DNA of 64,000 bases from Chryseobacterium oleae (GCF_900115055.1 NZ_FOVD01000003.1:496001-560000); one strand, 5' to 3'. Counted from the stretch's first letter, positions 18,601 to 28,295 are shown. Notes: generated by a model from the letters alone, not told the origin. Numbers and translations: made by a program.

Positions 18601-20025
18601 ATGATGACAGATACAACACAAACCATGGGTAAAACAATCCCATACAGTAAACGCTGGTCAGCCCTTTTTTTGCTGTGTGCGGCAGAATTTATAGTAATTA
18701 TGGATACCTCCATTATTGGGGTGGCCCTGCCTGCCATAAAAGCAGACCTTGGCTATTCTCAAAGCGGTTTGCAATGGATTTTTAACGCTTACGTAATTCT
18801 TTTCGGTGGATTTTTACTGCTTGGCGGCCGTTTGTCTGATTTGTTTGGTCCACGTAAAATCTTCATGTGGGGTTTTGGTATTCTTTCCGGCGCATCTCTT
18901 TTGGCAGGTGTAGCCTGGTCAGAAGCAGCACTGAATACAGGAAGGGCTCTGCAGGGCTTAGGTTCTGCCCTTATCGCTCCGGCAGCCCTTACTTTAGTCC
19001 TGTCCAAATTTACCGATCCCAAAGAGCTCAATAAAGCATTAGGTTTTTGGGGCGCCTCTGCTGCTGCAGGTGGTTCTGCCGGAGTTTTTCTTGGCGGAGC
19101 AATTACCGAATGGCTTTCATGGCATTGGGTATTCCTGATTAACATTCCTATCGGAATTGCAGTGCTGCTTTTTAGCAAAAATCTTCTGTTTAAAGGAACT
19201 ACTCAAAAAGGAAAAGTAGATATTGCCGGGGCCCTTTTTGCAACAGCAGCATTGATCTTGGCCGTTTATGCAATCGTATCAGCTGAAGGTGCAGGATGGA
19301 AATCTATGCAGACTATTGGACTGCTTGCCCTTTCCATACTGTTATTGATTGTCTTTCTGATGATCCAAAAGCAGAAAAAGGAGCCATTGGTACCGCTTAG
19401 TATATTCAAAGTTCCCAATCTGTCACCGGGCAACCTGGTCATGGCTTTATTGGCGGCAGCGTGGATCCCTTTATGGTTCTTTCTGAATCTTTATCTGCAG
19501 CAGACCTTACATTATTCAGCCTTTAACAGTGGATTGGCGTTATTGCCTATGACCATTGCGATCATGCTTCTGATGGTAGGCGTTACAGGAAAACTGGTTG
19601 CTAAATTTGGTTTTAAAAGCAATCTGATAGCAGGATTGATGGCCCTTACCGCTTCCCTTCTCCTGTTTAGTATTATACCTCCGGATGGAAAATTCCTGGT
19701 TAATGTACTGCCTGCTTCTTTATTGGGTGCTTTAGGAATGTCATTAGCTTATATTCCGGGGACTATTGCTTCAATGTCAGGTGCCAAGCCGGGAGAAACG
19801 GGACTTGCTTCCGGGCTGGTGAATACAAGTTATCAGGTGGGTTCAGCTTTGGGTCTGGCTATTGCAGTCGCAATTTCAGCTGCAAAAACCAATGCTATTA
19901 AAATCGCCGGAGCTACTGATTCTACTGCCCTTAATGAAGGATTCCAGACTGCATTTTTATCAGCAGCTATTGTTTCTGCAATTGCTGTTATCATTGCTTC
20001 TTTTTCCATCAAATCCCTTAAATAA
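18601..20025 (+). CDS. MFS transporter, DHA2 (EmrB/QacA) type
   Basis: A 474-residue drug:proton antiporter with about 14 hydrophobic segments. The motif between TM2 and TM3 reads GGRLSDLFGPRKIFMWG, and motif C is seen as GGSAGVFLGGAITEWLSW. It starts 25 bp after the TolC gene and ends before a terminator, so it is the last gene of the efflux operon. It could share the TolC channel, as EmrB does, or act alone. Confidence 0.9.
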   Translation: MMTDTTQTMGKTIPYSKRWSALFLLCAAEFIVIMDTSIIGVALPAIKADLGYSQSGLQWIFNAYVILFGGFLLLGGRLSDLFGPRKIFMWGFGILSGASLLAGVAWSEAALNTGRALQGLGSALIAPAALTLVLSKFTDPKELNKALGFWGASAAAGGSAGVFLGGAITEWLSWHWVFLINIPIGIAVLLFSKNLLFKGTTQKGKVDIAGALFATAALILAVYAIVSAEGAGWKSMQTIGLLALSILLLIVFLMIQKQKKEPLVPLSIFKVPNLSPGNLVMALLAAAWIPLWFFLNLYLQQTLHYSAFNSGLALLPMTIAIMLLMVGVTGKLVAKFGFKSNLIAGLMALTASLLLFSIIPPDGKFLVNVLPASLLGALGMSLAYIPGTIASMSGAKPGETGLASGLVNTSYQVGSALGLAIAVAISAAKTNAIKIAGATDSTALNEGFQTAFLSAAIVSAIAVIIASFSIKSLK

Positions 20026-20034
20026 CTAATTATA

Positions 20035-20070
20035 ACCGGACTTCAGATACGGGTTTGAAGTCCGGTTTCC
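20035..20070 (+). terminator. Terminator of the efflux operon
   Basis: Perfect 11-bp stem ACCGGACTTCA (20035-20045) and TGAAGTCCGGT (20056-20066), loop of 10 nt. The T tract is weak (TTCC), so termination may be partial. Confidence 0.7.
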
Positions 20071-20077
20071 GTAAATC

Positions 20078-20142
20078 AGTAAATCTTACAAATCAAATCG
20101 AAAATAGCACAAAAAGGAGCACTCTTATTTTACTCACCTTTG
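20078..20142 (+). promoter_or_regulatory. Second copy of the copper element, promoter of the metallochaperone
   Basis: 20078-20099 is identical over 22 bp to 8981-9002 (AAATC repeats). A -7-like CACCTTTG sits at 20135-20142, with the same 50-bp centre spacing as at copA. The ATG of the small HMA protein follows at 20172. Confidence 0.65.
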
Positions 20143-20171
20143 TATCAGTAAAACAATTAAAATTTAAAACA

Positions 20172-20399
20172 ATGGAAAATAACACTCAAAATTTTCAGTT
20201 CAAAACCAATATCAACTGTGGTGGTTGCCTAACAAAAGTAACTCCTTTTCTAAATGATGCTGAAGGCGTTTGTAATTGGGAAGTAGATATCGATCACAAA
20301 GATAAAGTACTTACTATATCCACAGAAGGTATCGGCCAACAGGAAGTTATAGAAGCTGTTCAAAAAGCAGGCTTTAAAATAGAGCCTCTCGATTCTTAA
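20172..20399 (+). CDS. Small HMA-domain metallochaperone
   Basis: A 75-residue single-domain protein (beta-alpha-beta-beta-alpha-beta) with the metal site NCGGCLTKV. Proteins of this size deliver Cu(I) to the N-terminal domain of CopA in the cytoplasm. The start at 20172 is preceded by its own promoter; an in-frame upstream start at 20055 would run through the terminator and the operator and is rejected. It shares the 22-bp operator with copA, which strongly supports a copper role. Confidence 0.9.
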   Translation: MENNTQNFQFKTNINCGGCLTKVTPFLNDAEGVCNWEVDIDHKDKVLTISTEGIGQQEVIEAVQKAGFKIEPLDS

Positions 20400-20436
20400 A
20401 AAGAGAATCCATTAATCAGTAAAACCCCATTAGCAT

Positions 20437-21294
20437 ATGAAAAATGCCCATCAGACAGATCATAAAAATGTTTATACCTGCCCCATGCACCCTGAAATAA
20501 CAGGCCAACAGGGAGATCGATGTCCAAAGTGCGGAATGGATCTGAAAGCTGCCCACCAGGAAAACTCAAACGAATATCAGGTCCAGCTAAGCACTTTTCC
20601 ACCAACTATGGAGGCTGGAGTACCAACACAACTGACATTTACCATCAAAGAAAAAGGTCAGACTGTGTTGTTAGAGATTTCTCACGAAATGAAAATACAT
20701 TTAATGGCAGTCAGTGAAGATCTAACCTGGTTCCGCCATATCCATCCTGAAGAACAGGCAGATGGCACCTATGTGATCACAGAGATCTTTCCTAATGGAG
20801 GTAAGTACCTTTTATTTACCGATTTTAAACCAAGTGGCGCGACGCAGGTTGTCAACAGGCAGGAAATTGACGTGCAGGGCAATTATAGAGCAAGTAACCA
20901 GAAGGTGTCTCATCCTTGGATTTCAGAAGTTGATGGTTACACGGTGACACTTGAAAATGGAAATGATTTCAAAACTAGTAGAACACAATCTTTGGAAATA
21001 TCCGTTGAAAAAGATGGAGAGAAGTTGCAGGAAAATAATCTGCAGCCTTATCTGGGAGCATCTGCTCATATCGTCATGATCAGTGAAAAGGATAAAGAAT
21101 TCCTTCATATTCATCCTGTGTCAGATGAACGTTTTCCTATCTATTCAGAAACGTACATTGAAAATTCTGGTACTTACAGAATGTGGGTACAGTTTAAAAT
21201 AGATGGAAAGGTGCATACCGCGGATTTCACGGTTGATGTCCCGGAAGGGAAAAAAACAGAGAAAGAAGAAATGCACCAAGGACACCAGCACTAA
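20437..21294 (+). CDS. Heavy-metal-binding-domain protein with YtkA-like repeats
   Basis: A 285-residue protein. The N-terminal heavy-metal-binding domain reads YTCPMHPEITGQQGDRCPKC with Cys15, His18, Cys29 and Cys32. The rest contains two beta-sandwich-like repeats, each with a conserved Met/His segment (EISHEMKIHLMAVSEDLTWF and LGASAHIVMISEKDKEFLHI), and a His-rich tail (HQGHQH). No signal peptide was seen. It follows the metallochaperone by 37 bp and should share its promoter. Likely binds copper; no enzymatic function is suggested. Confidence 0.8.
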   Translation: MKNAHQTDHKNVYTCPMHPEITGQQGDRCPKCGMDLKAAHQENSNEYQVQLSTFPPTMEAGVPTQLTFTIKEKGQTVLLEISHEMKIHLMAVSEDLTWFRHIHPEEQADGTYVITEIFPNGGKYLLFTDFKPSGATQVVNRQEIDVQGNYRASNQKVSHPWISEVDGYTVTLENGNDFKTSRTQSLEISVEKDGEKLQENNLQPYLGASAHIVMISEKDKEFLHIHPVSDERFPIYSETYIENSGTYRMWVQFKIDGKVHTADFTVDVPEGKKTEKEEMHQGHQH

Positions 21295-21886
21295 ATGCGA
21301 TTGATTAAAAAGTATGGTTAGCGGGAGTTAGCAAAAAAAAAACATTTCAAAATATACGTTAAGCCATATAGAGAATATTTGAATCCCGATTTTGAGGTGG
21401 TCAATTCCGTTTTCGAATATACCTATAATCATTGTATTTACCTTTTTTATTTAAAGAGCATGGAGAATTTTCTTCATGCTTTTTGAGCTTATTATTACTG
21501 ATTGTCAATTTAATAAGATAGTTTCTAAAATACACAACGTGTTCATATTAATGATTATTTTTCTTCACGACAATTCACTACAATATGAATATATATATAT
21601 ATTTCTTATTATAGTAGCTTATTTCAGCTTCTGTTGTGTACTCACAATAAAGTCATTTTTTGATATTTATCAGGAAAATTTCAGATGCTACAAGAATGAG
21701 AGTAATGTTGAAATACACATACTCCTTCATCATCCGGCAGAACTTATACCTATATACAGATGGAAGATCAAACATTAAGTATATTCTCCTATCATTACGT
21801 TAATCGTAACAAAGATTAGCCAATTTACACATTATTATGGTGGATAAATACAAATAAATGTTCCAAATCGGTATTGCTTTTTGAGG
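21295..21886. other. Gap between copper locus and Crp-like gene
   Basis: 592 bp with one terminator (21457-21484). A 100-codon open frame beginning at 21476 inside that hairpin has no family features and poor codon character, so it is not called. Nothing else seen. Confidence 0.5.
21457..21484 (+). terminator. Intrinsic terminator closing the copper locus
   Basis: Stem AGCATGGAGAA (21457-21467) with TTCTTCATGCT (21470-21480), one mismatch, followed by TTTT. Confidence 0.7.
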
Positions 21887-22483
21887 TCAGTACAGTATTT
21901 TTCTACCTTCTATTTTCACCATATTTTCGCTCTCCATTTTTTTTACGGTTCTTATTACCGTTTCTACACGTAGCCCTGTAAGATTGGCAATTTGTTGTCT
22001 GGTATAGGGTATTTGAAAAGTTTGGTTATTATCGCTGCACTGGGTTGATTTTAAATAATCAATAATTGTTTTGATTTTGAATTGAGGGTCTGAAGATGAA
22101 ATATTAAAAAGCATCAAATATTTGTAATAGAGCCGGTCGGCCATACATTTAAACATATCCATCATAACATTTCTGTTTTGACCAATAAGAGAAAAGAAAT
22201 CCTCCCGAGGTACTTTTAAAAGTTTACACTCCGTTTTTGCAATAGCATTCATAGGATAAGATTTTTCATTAAAGAGCAGTGACTCTCCAATGCTCTGTCC
22301 ATCAGACAAAATATTCTGGGTAAATTCTTTGCCGTCCTCATGGTAGTTGTTAAGTTCTACAACACCATTAACAATCTGAAAATAAAATTTTGGGAGGCTC
22401 TCTTCAGAAAAAATTGTTTCATTAGGATAATAGGTTTCGTATTTGCCTCCATACTCTAATAAAAGGTCTTCACGGATGATCAT
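21887..22483 (-). CDS. Crp/Fnr-family regulator (paralogue 1)
   Basis: A 198-residue regulator with a cNMP-binding-like beta roll (about 15-120), a dimerisation helix and a winged HTH with IPYTRQQIANLTG and recognition helix RVETVIRTVKKME. It has no N-terminal cysteine cluster, so it is not an oxygen-labile Fe-S FNR, and lacks the usual cAMP-contact signature; its ligand is unknown. It stands apart from the other seven paralogues (38.8-50.4 kb), divergent from the NDH-2 gene, and has no Fnr-like palindrome in front. The NDH-2 gene is its most obvious target. Confidence 0.9.
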   Translation of the reverse strand: MIIREDLLLEYGGKYETYYPNETIFSEESLPKFYFQIVNGVVELNNYHEDGKEFTQNILSDGQSIGESLLFNEKSYPMNAIAKTECKLLKVPREDFFSLIGQNRNVMMDMFKCMADRLYYKYLMLFNISSSDPQFKIKTIIDYLKSTQCSDNNQTFQIPYTRQQIANLTGLRVETVIRTVKKMESENMVKIEGRKILY

Positions 22484-22835
22484 ATCTTAAAAGTTTTAAA
22501 GTTAAGTAATGAATCTCTTAGTAAAAATTATTTTTTTAAGTATCAAAAAACAAGCCATATTTATTTATTGTTATTAAAAAAGTAATTAAAAAAAAGCAAT
22601 CTCATTATGATCGAAGTAATAATACAGGAGAATAGCGTTTGCTAACTTTAACAAATATTATCTGCTCCAAATAGAAAAGCAGAATAAAAAATTACACAAG
22701 AGGAAATCTTATAAAATTTATACAAAACAGTTAAAAAGAACTTCCTGTACTGTACTGCGTTAAGTGCAATCATTGTTCTTCTATTTTTAGCACCCGCTGT
22801 GGTGGATAATCAATTAATTCCAAATATCAATTAGT
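22484..22835. other. Divergent promoter region
   Basis: 352 bp between the leftward Crp-like gene and the rightward NDH-2 gene. A near-consensus -7 element TATTTTTA lies at 22782-22789 for the rightward gene. No TTATGA-N6-TCATAA palindrome and no small ORF with coding features were found. Confidence 0.4.
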
Positions 22836-24104
22836 ATGAAGAAACATATCATTATTGTTGGTGGTGGATTTGCAGGACTCAATCTTATAAAATCATTAAA
22901 GAATGATAAAAGATTTCTTATTACACTGGTTGATAAGAATAATTACCACTTTTTTCCTCCGCTTATTTACCAGGTTGCTACCTCTTTTATTCAGGCATCC
23001 AATATCAGCTATCCTTTCCGTAGATTGTTTTCAAGATATAAAAATGTAAATTTTCACATGGGAAGCCTTCTTAGAGTTGATCCTGAAAATAATGTATTAG
23101 AGACGGATACAGGAAACTTACGATATGATTATTTAGTGCTCGCCTTGGGAACTGAATCTAATTTTTTTGAAATGGAGAATGTACAGAAATGTGCTCTTCC
23201 TATGAAAAATATCCAGGAGGCTCTGTACTTACGAAATCATATACTGCTCAATCTCGAACAAGCAGCAAGAAATAAAGATATAAAAATGGCAGAAAGACTT
23301 CAGAATATAGTAATCGCCGGTGGCGGTCCCACAGGTGTAGAGCTGGCAGGCATGCTTGCGGAAATGGGAAAATACATTGCGCAAAAAGAATATCCTGAAA
23401 TAAAACTCAGTCTCTCCAATCTGTATCTGATTGATGCTCTCCCCACTTTACTCTCTCCCATGAGTACAATGGCACAAAAAACATCCTATAAGACTTTGAC
23501 GGAACTTGGGGTGAAAATTCTTCTTAATGTTTCCGTTAAAGACTATACAGACAATAAGGTCTTTCTCTCTGATGGTACTGTAATAGAAACTGAAACACTG
23601 ATTTGGACCTCTGGAGTTATAGGGCGCGAAGTACCGGGAATTCCAAAAGAAAAAATCGGTAAAGGAAGAAGAATTTTAGTGGATGAATATAACAGGGTGG
23701 AAGAACACACATATATATATGCTTTAGGAGATATTGCTCTTCAGCTCACTGACAAGCTCTTCCCCAATGGACATCCCCAGCTTGCCCAAGCCGCCATCCA
23801 GCAAGCTAAAAATCTTGGGAAAAATCTAATCAGACTTCAGGAGGGCAAGGAACTTATTCCATTTACCTACAATGATAAAGGCAGCATGGCTATCATTTCA
23901 AAATTCAATGCTGTGGTAGATCTTCCCGGATTTTCTTTCAAAGGCTTTTTAGCCTGGCTTACGTGGCTGTTTATTCATATAATTCCATTGGTCGGTTTTA
24001 GAAGTAAGATTCGGCTATCGCTTGATTGGTTCAGGCTGTTTATCACCAATAATCCATCCATACGCTTGATTCTTTATCCTAAGAAAAATACAACAAAACC
24101 ATAA
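22836..24104 (+). CDS. ndh: Type II NADH:quinone oxidoreductase (NDH-2)
   Basis: A 422-residue single-subunit flavoprotein that oxidises NADH and reduces menaquinone at the membrane without pumping protons. The FAD fold opens with HIIIVGGGFAGLNLIKSL, the NAD-binding fold has NIVIAGGGPTGVELAGML, and the second FAD motif is YIYALGDIALQ. The C-terminal hydrophobic stretch around FKGFLAWLTWLFIHIIPLVG is the amphipathic membrane anchor. First gene of a rightward group with SDR and DUF2383 genes. NDH-2 suits fast NADH disposal under stress or low oxygen. Confidence 0.9.
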   Translation: MKKHIIIVGGGFAGLNLIKSLKNDKRFLITLVDKNNYHFFPPLIYQVATSFIQASNISYPFRRLFSRYKNVNFHMGSLLRVDPENNVLETDTGNLRYDYLVLALGTESNFFEMENVQKCALPMKNIQEALYLRNHILLNLEQAARNKDIKMAERLQNIVIAGGGPTGVELAGMLAEMGKYIAQKEYPEIKLSLSNLYLIDALPTLLSPMSTMAQKTSYKTLTELGVKILLNVSVKDYTDNKVFLSDGTVIETETLIWTSGVIGREVPGIPKEKIGKGRRILVDEYNRVEEHTYIYALGDIALQLTDKLFPNGHPQLAQAAIQQAKNLGKNLIRLQEGKELIPFTYNDKGSMAIISKFNAVVDLPGFSFKGFLAWLTWLFIHIIPLVGFRSKIRLSLDWFRLFITNNPSIRLILYPKKNTTKP

Positions 24105-24124
24105 TATCCAATCAAAAATATCAT

Positions 24125-25153
24125 ATGAAAAATAAAAAAAACAAACCCCTATTCTTCGGAAAAACAGTGGTGATCACGGGAGCTTCCAGCGGTGTTGGAA
24201 AAGCAACCGCAGAGGCTTTCGCAAAGGAAGGTGCAAATCTGGTACTTGCTTCAAGAGGTGAGGAAGCTCTTAATGAAACTGCCAAAATCTGCAGACAGTA
24301 CGGTAGTATGGTCCTTACTCTTGTTACGGATACTTCTTGTGCAACAGATGTATATCAGCTTGCAGAGAAAGCATTTATTCTCTATAACCGGATTGATTAC
24401 TGGATTAATAATGCAGGTGTGCTGTCATTTGGAAAATTTGAAGAAACACCTATTGAAGTGATAGATCAGATTATTAAAACAAATCTTCTGGGCTACATCC
24501 ATTCAGCACACGCTGTTCTGCCTATTTTTAAAAAACAGAAAAAGGGGGTTCTGATCAATAATATTTCCATCGGAGGCTGGATGCCGGCACCATACGGAAC
24601 CGCTTATACCGCATCAAAATTCGGCGTTCGCGGAATGGTAGAAACCCTTCAGGGAGAGGTATCTGATTATCCAGAGATTCATATTTGTGCATTATATCCA
24701 GGATTTCAGAAATCTGCAGGAATAGAGCATGCCGCCAATTATTCAGGCATAAAATTAAGCACTCCGCCCCCGTCTTTTGACCCCCGTGATTTAGCGCATA
24801 CCATCCTTAAAGTTGCTAAAAAGCCTATCAATGCAACCTATCCCGACTGGTTCTCTGCATCAGCCAAAAATCTTTATACTTTTTTTCCCGCACCGATCAG
24901 GAATGTATGTTCAGCTTTGATGAGACTGCTCATGAAAAAAGCAAACCACGAAGACTATACCTCAGGAAACGTTTTAGAACCTTCAAGGGGAAATATGGGC
25001 ATTGACGGAAAAACTCTTCTCTCTTCAGAAAAGGCCATAAAAATAGCTTCAGCAGGGATTGTGGGTCTTGGTATTTTGGCATTTTTTCTCTCTATAAAAA
25101 GATCAGAAAAGCTAGATTCTTTAGAAAAAGATTTTGTGAAACTGGATGCATAA
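24125..25153 (+). CDS. Short-chain dehydrogenase with C-terminal membrane segment
   Basis: A 342-residue SDR. Cofactor motif VVITGASSGVGKATAEAF (residues about 14-31), NNAG block WINNAGVLSF, and catalytic YTASK. After the normal SDR length (about 250) there is an extension ending in a hydrophobic helix (SAGIVGLGILAFFLSI), so the enzyme is probably tethered to the membrane. Substrate unknown. It follows ndh by 20 bp. Confidence 0.88.
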   Translation: MKNKKNKPLFFGKTVVITGASSGVGKATAEAFAKEGANLVLASRGEEALNETAKICRQYGSMVLTLVTDTSCATDVYQLAEKAFILYNRIDYWINNAGVLSFGKFEETPIEVIDQIIKTNLLGYIHSAHAVLPIFKKQKKGVLINNISIGGWMPAPYGTAYTASKFGVRGMVETLQGEVSDYPEIHICALYPGFQKSAGIEHAANYSGIKLSTPPPSFDPRDLAHTILKVAKKPINATYPDWFSASAKNLYTFFPAPIRNVCSALMRLLMKKANHEDYTSGNVLEPSRGNMGIDGKTLLSSEKAIKIASAGIVGLGILAFFLSIKRSEKLDSLEKDFVKLDA

Positions 25154-25205
25154 AAAGTCCGGTTAGAAAAAAAACACTCTGCTGTAACATTACAAAATTT
25201 ATATT

Positions 25206-25670
25206 ATGAAAACAGAACAAACGGTATCCGTACTTAATGACTTGCTGCAAATTACGAATGACAGAATAGAAGGATTTGAAAAAGTCGAAGGGAAAATCTG
25301 GGAAATGTATCCGGATATAAAAGATGAATATGACCGGATGATTTCTCAGTCAAAAATCATGAAAAACCAACTGATCAATCTGATTATTGAAAAAAATGGG
25401 ATTCCCAATGATTCCACTTCTGTAGCTGGAGCCCTCCACAGAATATGGATTGATGTAAAGAATTCTTTTACTGTTGGTACTATCGAGGAATCTACCTTAG
25501 AAAATGTAGTATTTGGCGAAAAAGCAGCAATAGAAGCATATGAAAAGGCTCTTGAAAGTGACGATCTGTGTGAAAAAAGCAGAAAAATTGTTTCAGAACA
25601 ATTGCACAGCCTTAGGGAATCCTATCATCAATTTAAAAAAATTGAAGAGTATAAAAAGAAGGAAAATTAA
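25206..25670 (+). CDS. DUF2383/PA2169-family four-helix-bundle protein
   Basis: A 154-residue helical protein. LNDLLQITNDRIEGFEKVEG at the start and GALHRIWIDVKNSF in the middle match the PA2169/DUF2383 ferritin-like family, and Glu/His-rich helices follow to the end. These proteins recur in stress islands next to YciE/YciF proteins, catalase and SDRs, as here. A diiron site is possible but not shown by clear ligands. Function unknown. Confidence 0.85.
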   Translation: MKTEQTVSVLNDLLQITNDRIEGFEKVEGKIWEMYPDIKDEYDRMISQSKIMKNQLINLIIEKNGIPNDSTSVAGALHRIWIDVKNSFTVGTIEESTLENVVFGEKAAIEAYEKALESDDLCEKSRKIVSEQLHSLRESYHQFKKIEEYKKKEN

Positions 25671-25704
25671 ATTTTAAAATCACATCTACCTAATTTTAAA
25701 TATT

Positions 25705-26706
25705 ATGGAAAAGGAAATCACGCGAAGAAATGCTGTAGGAAAAATAGCCGCAACAATTGCCTTGGCAGCTGTTGCTCCGAGTGCTTTTGCCCAGACAAAA
25801 AACAATCCAAAAAGCAGTACAGATCCAGACCTTACCGATCCTACAACAAAATATCCAAAGCCTCCATTCAAGAGACAGTTTCAGCCCTTCCCCGGTTTAG
25901 CCTCTAAAATGATTCCAGTTCCGGACCACGGCGAAGAGAGCTATGTGGGCTCAGGAAGACTAACAGGAAGAAAAGCATTAATTACCGGAGGAGACTCCGG
26001 AATCGGACGTGCAGCAGCTATTGCTTATGCAAGGGAAGGAGCAGATGTGGCAATCAATTACCTTCAGGAAGAAGAAGAGGATGCAGCGCAGGTTATCGCG
26101 CTGATACAAAAAGCAGGTAGAAAAGCGGTGGCTATTCCTGGAGATATCAGGGATGAATCTTTTTGCAATAAGCTTGTTTCGCAGGCCGTAGAGAAATTGG
26201 GAGGATTAGATATTCTGGTCAACAACGCCGGGCATCAGAAAACCCACGAATCGATACTTGATATCAGCACTGAGGAATTTGAAAGAACAATGAAAACCAA
26301 CCTGTATGCCCCTTTCTGGATTATAAAAGCGGTTTTACCCCATTTAAAACCCGGCTCATGTATTATAGGCTTATCTTCGGTACAGGCTTATGATCCATCG
26401 GCTGAACTGTATGATTATGCACAGACGAAAGCAGCAACCACAAGCTATGTCAAGTCTCTGGCAAAACAGTTGGGTCCCAAAGGCATACGTGTCAATGGTG
26501 TGGCACCGGGGCCTGTTTGGACGGCTTTACAGATCAGCGGTGGCCAAACTCAGGAAAAGATTGAAAAATTCGGTGCCCATACTCCACTTGGTCGCCCCGG
26601 CCAGCCTGCGGAACTCGCATCTATATTTGTTCAGCTCGCTGCCAATGATGCAAGTTTTGCGACGGGACAGATTTATGGTGCTGCAGGAGGAAGCGGTCAA
26701 CCGTAA
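25705..26706 (+). CDS. Exported short-chain dehydrogenase (YghA-like)
   Basis: A 333-residue SDR with an N-terminal twin-arginine-like signal, TRRNAVGKIAATIALAAVAP, cleaved near AFAQ. The catalytic domain carries ALITGGDSGIGRAAAIAYAR, VNNAGHQ, SSVQAY and the active site YAQTK. The PFKRQFQPFPGLASKM lead segment is typical of the YghA/YhxC group. Export by Tat would let it fold with NAD(P) before translocation. Last gene of the rightward ndh group; a terminator follows. Confidence 0.88.
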   Translation: MEKEITRRNAVGKIAATIALAAVAPSAFAQTKNNPKSSTDPDLTDPTTKYPKPPFKRQFQPFPGLASKMIPVPDHGEESYVGSGRLTGRKALITGGDSGIGRAAAIAYAREGADVAINYLQEEEEDAAQVIALIQKAGRKAVAIPGDIRDESFCNKLVSQAVEKLGGLDILVNNAGHQKTHESILDISTEEFERTMKTNLYAPFWIIKAVLPHLKPGSCIIGLSSVQAYDPSAELYDYAQTKAATTSYVKSLAKQLGPKGIRVNGVAPGPVWTALQISGGQTQEKIEKFGAHTPLGRPGQPAELASIFVQLAANDASFATGQIYGAAGGSGQP

Positions 26707-26727
26707 TTAAATTTATTATTGAATCTT

Positions 26728-26757
26728 AAAAGCCACTCTTCTTTAGGTGGCTTTTAC
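26728..26757. terminator. Bidirectional terminator
   Basis: Stem AAAAGCCAC (26728-26736) with GTGGCTTTT (26747-26755). A tracts and T tracts on both sides suit termination of the rightward SDR gene and the leftward amylase gene that meet here. Confidence 0.75.
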
Positions 26758-26793
26758 TGTATACCAGTATATTTCAATATGCAGAATTATCCT

Positions 26794-28260
26794 TTATTTA
26801 ATCCATACGCTTACCGATTGGGAATTGACCGTAAATCTGGCCTGCCCATTTCCGTCTGCTTTAATTTTATCTTCTCTCTGCTCTGTAAAGTCTTTATACA
26901 CAGAATATGCATTTTCCTTTCCAAGATCGATATCTTTATAGCCCTCTTCACTGTTAGATATCACTACAATACAACCGGAATGTTCTGCATTTCCTTTTCT
27001 CACCCAGGCAATGCAGTTGGGATGATTAAAATAATTGATCTGTTCTCCATGTGCAAACTTCTGCCGTGCTTCAAGGAGCTTAGGAAGAATATGAACCTTT
27101 GGCATAATCACCTTTATCTCCTCACCCTCTCTTATATCCTTGTATTCTGCACCAAAAAGGTCCGGATAGAACACACAAGGATATGCCGCTTCCATTAATA
27201 AGATTATAGCATAAGCCGCTGGCTTGAACCAATCCTTCACCGTTGACTCCAAAGCCTGTAATTTCTGTGTATCGTGATTTTCCACAAATGAAACGGAAAA
27301 AACCGGTTTTTTTTCAAGAAAACTTCCTTTTAAAATGTGGCTGAGATCATAGTCCCTTCCCTGCTTTGATGCCGTAAAAAAATTGTAGTGCAGGGGTACA
27401 TCAAAACAGGAGATCATCTCTTTTATCTGATCAGAAAAATGAACAATCTTTTCAGCCTCATCTCTCCAGAATTCACCCAATATATAACAGTCCGGCTGAA
27501 GTTCTGTCTTTATATAACTGATCCAGTCCTGTAAGAAATCTACTGAAATATGCTTTACAGCATCCAAACGCAGTCCATCAACATGTGTTGTTTCCAGATA
27601 CCATTTTATCCATCTTTCCATTTCGCTCACAACCAATGGATTACGGTATTCTATATTGGCTCCCATCAGATAATCATAATTTCCGAATTCATGACTTACG
27701 GTCTCATTCCATTCTGTAGCATATTTATTATGGATTCTGAAAATACCTTTCAGTTCCTCATCATCTTTCAAAATATAATCCACTCCGTTAAAACAAGTAT
27801 AATCCCAGCTAAAATCAGAATATTTCCCATTCCTTTCCGGAAAAAAGAATTTCGTAAAAGCTTTTGCCGTAAAAGGTTCGCCAATGGTTTCATTCCGATT
27901 TTCTTCCTTTACCTGATGAACAGTCACAGTCTCCATTTCATCTCCCCCCATCCTGTGATTCATTACAATATCAGCGTAAACCGAGAAACCTAGTTCATGG
28001 GCTTTGTCAATGGCAGATAAATATTCCTCTTTAGTACCATATCTTGTCGGAATCCCTCCCTTCTGATTAAATTCTCCCAGATCATATGGGTCATAAACAT
28101 CATATCCTCTGCCCTCTTTTCCTAATACACACTTTGTTGCAGGAGGAAACCATACGGCGGTAAATCCCAAGCTTCTCAGGTAGTCACCCTTTTCTGTATA
28201 CTCATTCCAGAGATTACCTTCATGATACCAATGGAAAAATTGAATAATAACTCCATTCAT
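26794..28260 (-). CDS. Cytoplasmic alpha-amylase (GH13_5)
   Basis: A 488-residue alpha-1,4-glucanase without a signal peptide (start MNGVIIQFFHWYHEGN). The TIM-barrel motifs are all present: DIVMNHRMG, GLRLDAVKH with nucleophile Asp233, ILGEFW with acid/base Glu263 and FVENHDTQ with Asp330. The numbering lies two residues above the classic Bacillus licheniformis triad (231/261/328). A cytoplasmic amylase points to turnover of glycogen or other internal glucans. It is the last gene of a long leftward stress block. Confidence 0.93.
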   Translation of the reverse strand: MNGVIIQFFHWYHEGNLWNEYTEKGDYLRSLGFTAVWFPPATKCVLGKEGRGYDVYDPYDLGEFNQKGGIPTRYGTKEEYLSAIDKAHELGFSVYADIVMNHRMGGDEMETVTVHQVKEENRNETIGEPFTAKAFTKFFFPERNGKYSDFSWDYTCFNGVDYILKDDEELKGIFRIHNKYATEWNETVSHEFGNYDYLMGANIEYRNPLVVSEMERWIKWYLETTHVDGLRLDAVKHISVDFLQDWISYIKTELQPDCYILGEFWRDEAEKIVHFSDQIKEMISCFDVPLHYNFFTASKQGRDYDLSHILKGSFLEKKPVFSVSFVENHDTQKLQALESTVKDWFKPAAYAIILLMEAAYPCVFYPDLFGAEYKDIREGEEIKVIMPKVHILPKLLEARQKFAHGEQINYFNHPNCIAWVRKGNAEHSGCIVVISNSEEGYKDIDLGKENAYSVYKDFTEQREDKIKADGNGQARFTVNSQSVSVWIK

Positions 28261-28295
28261 TTTAAAATTCAGTTTGCTTTATATTGGTTGTCATT

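Noticed and set aside
21476..21778. 100-codon rightward open frame
   Set aside because: Its start lies inside a terminator hairpin, composition is not protein-like and no family is recognised.
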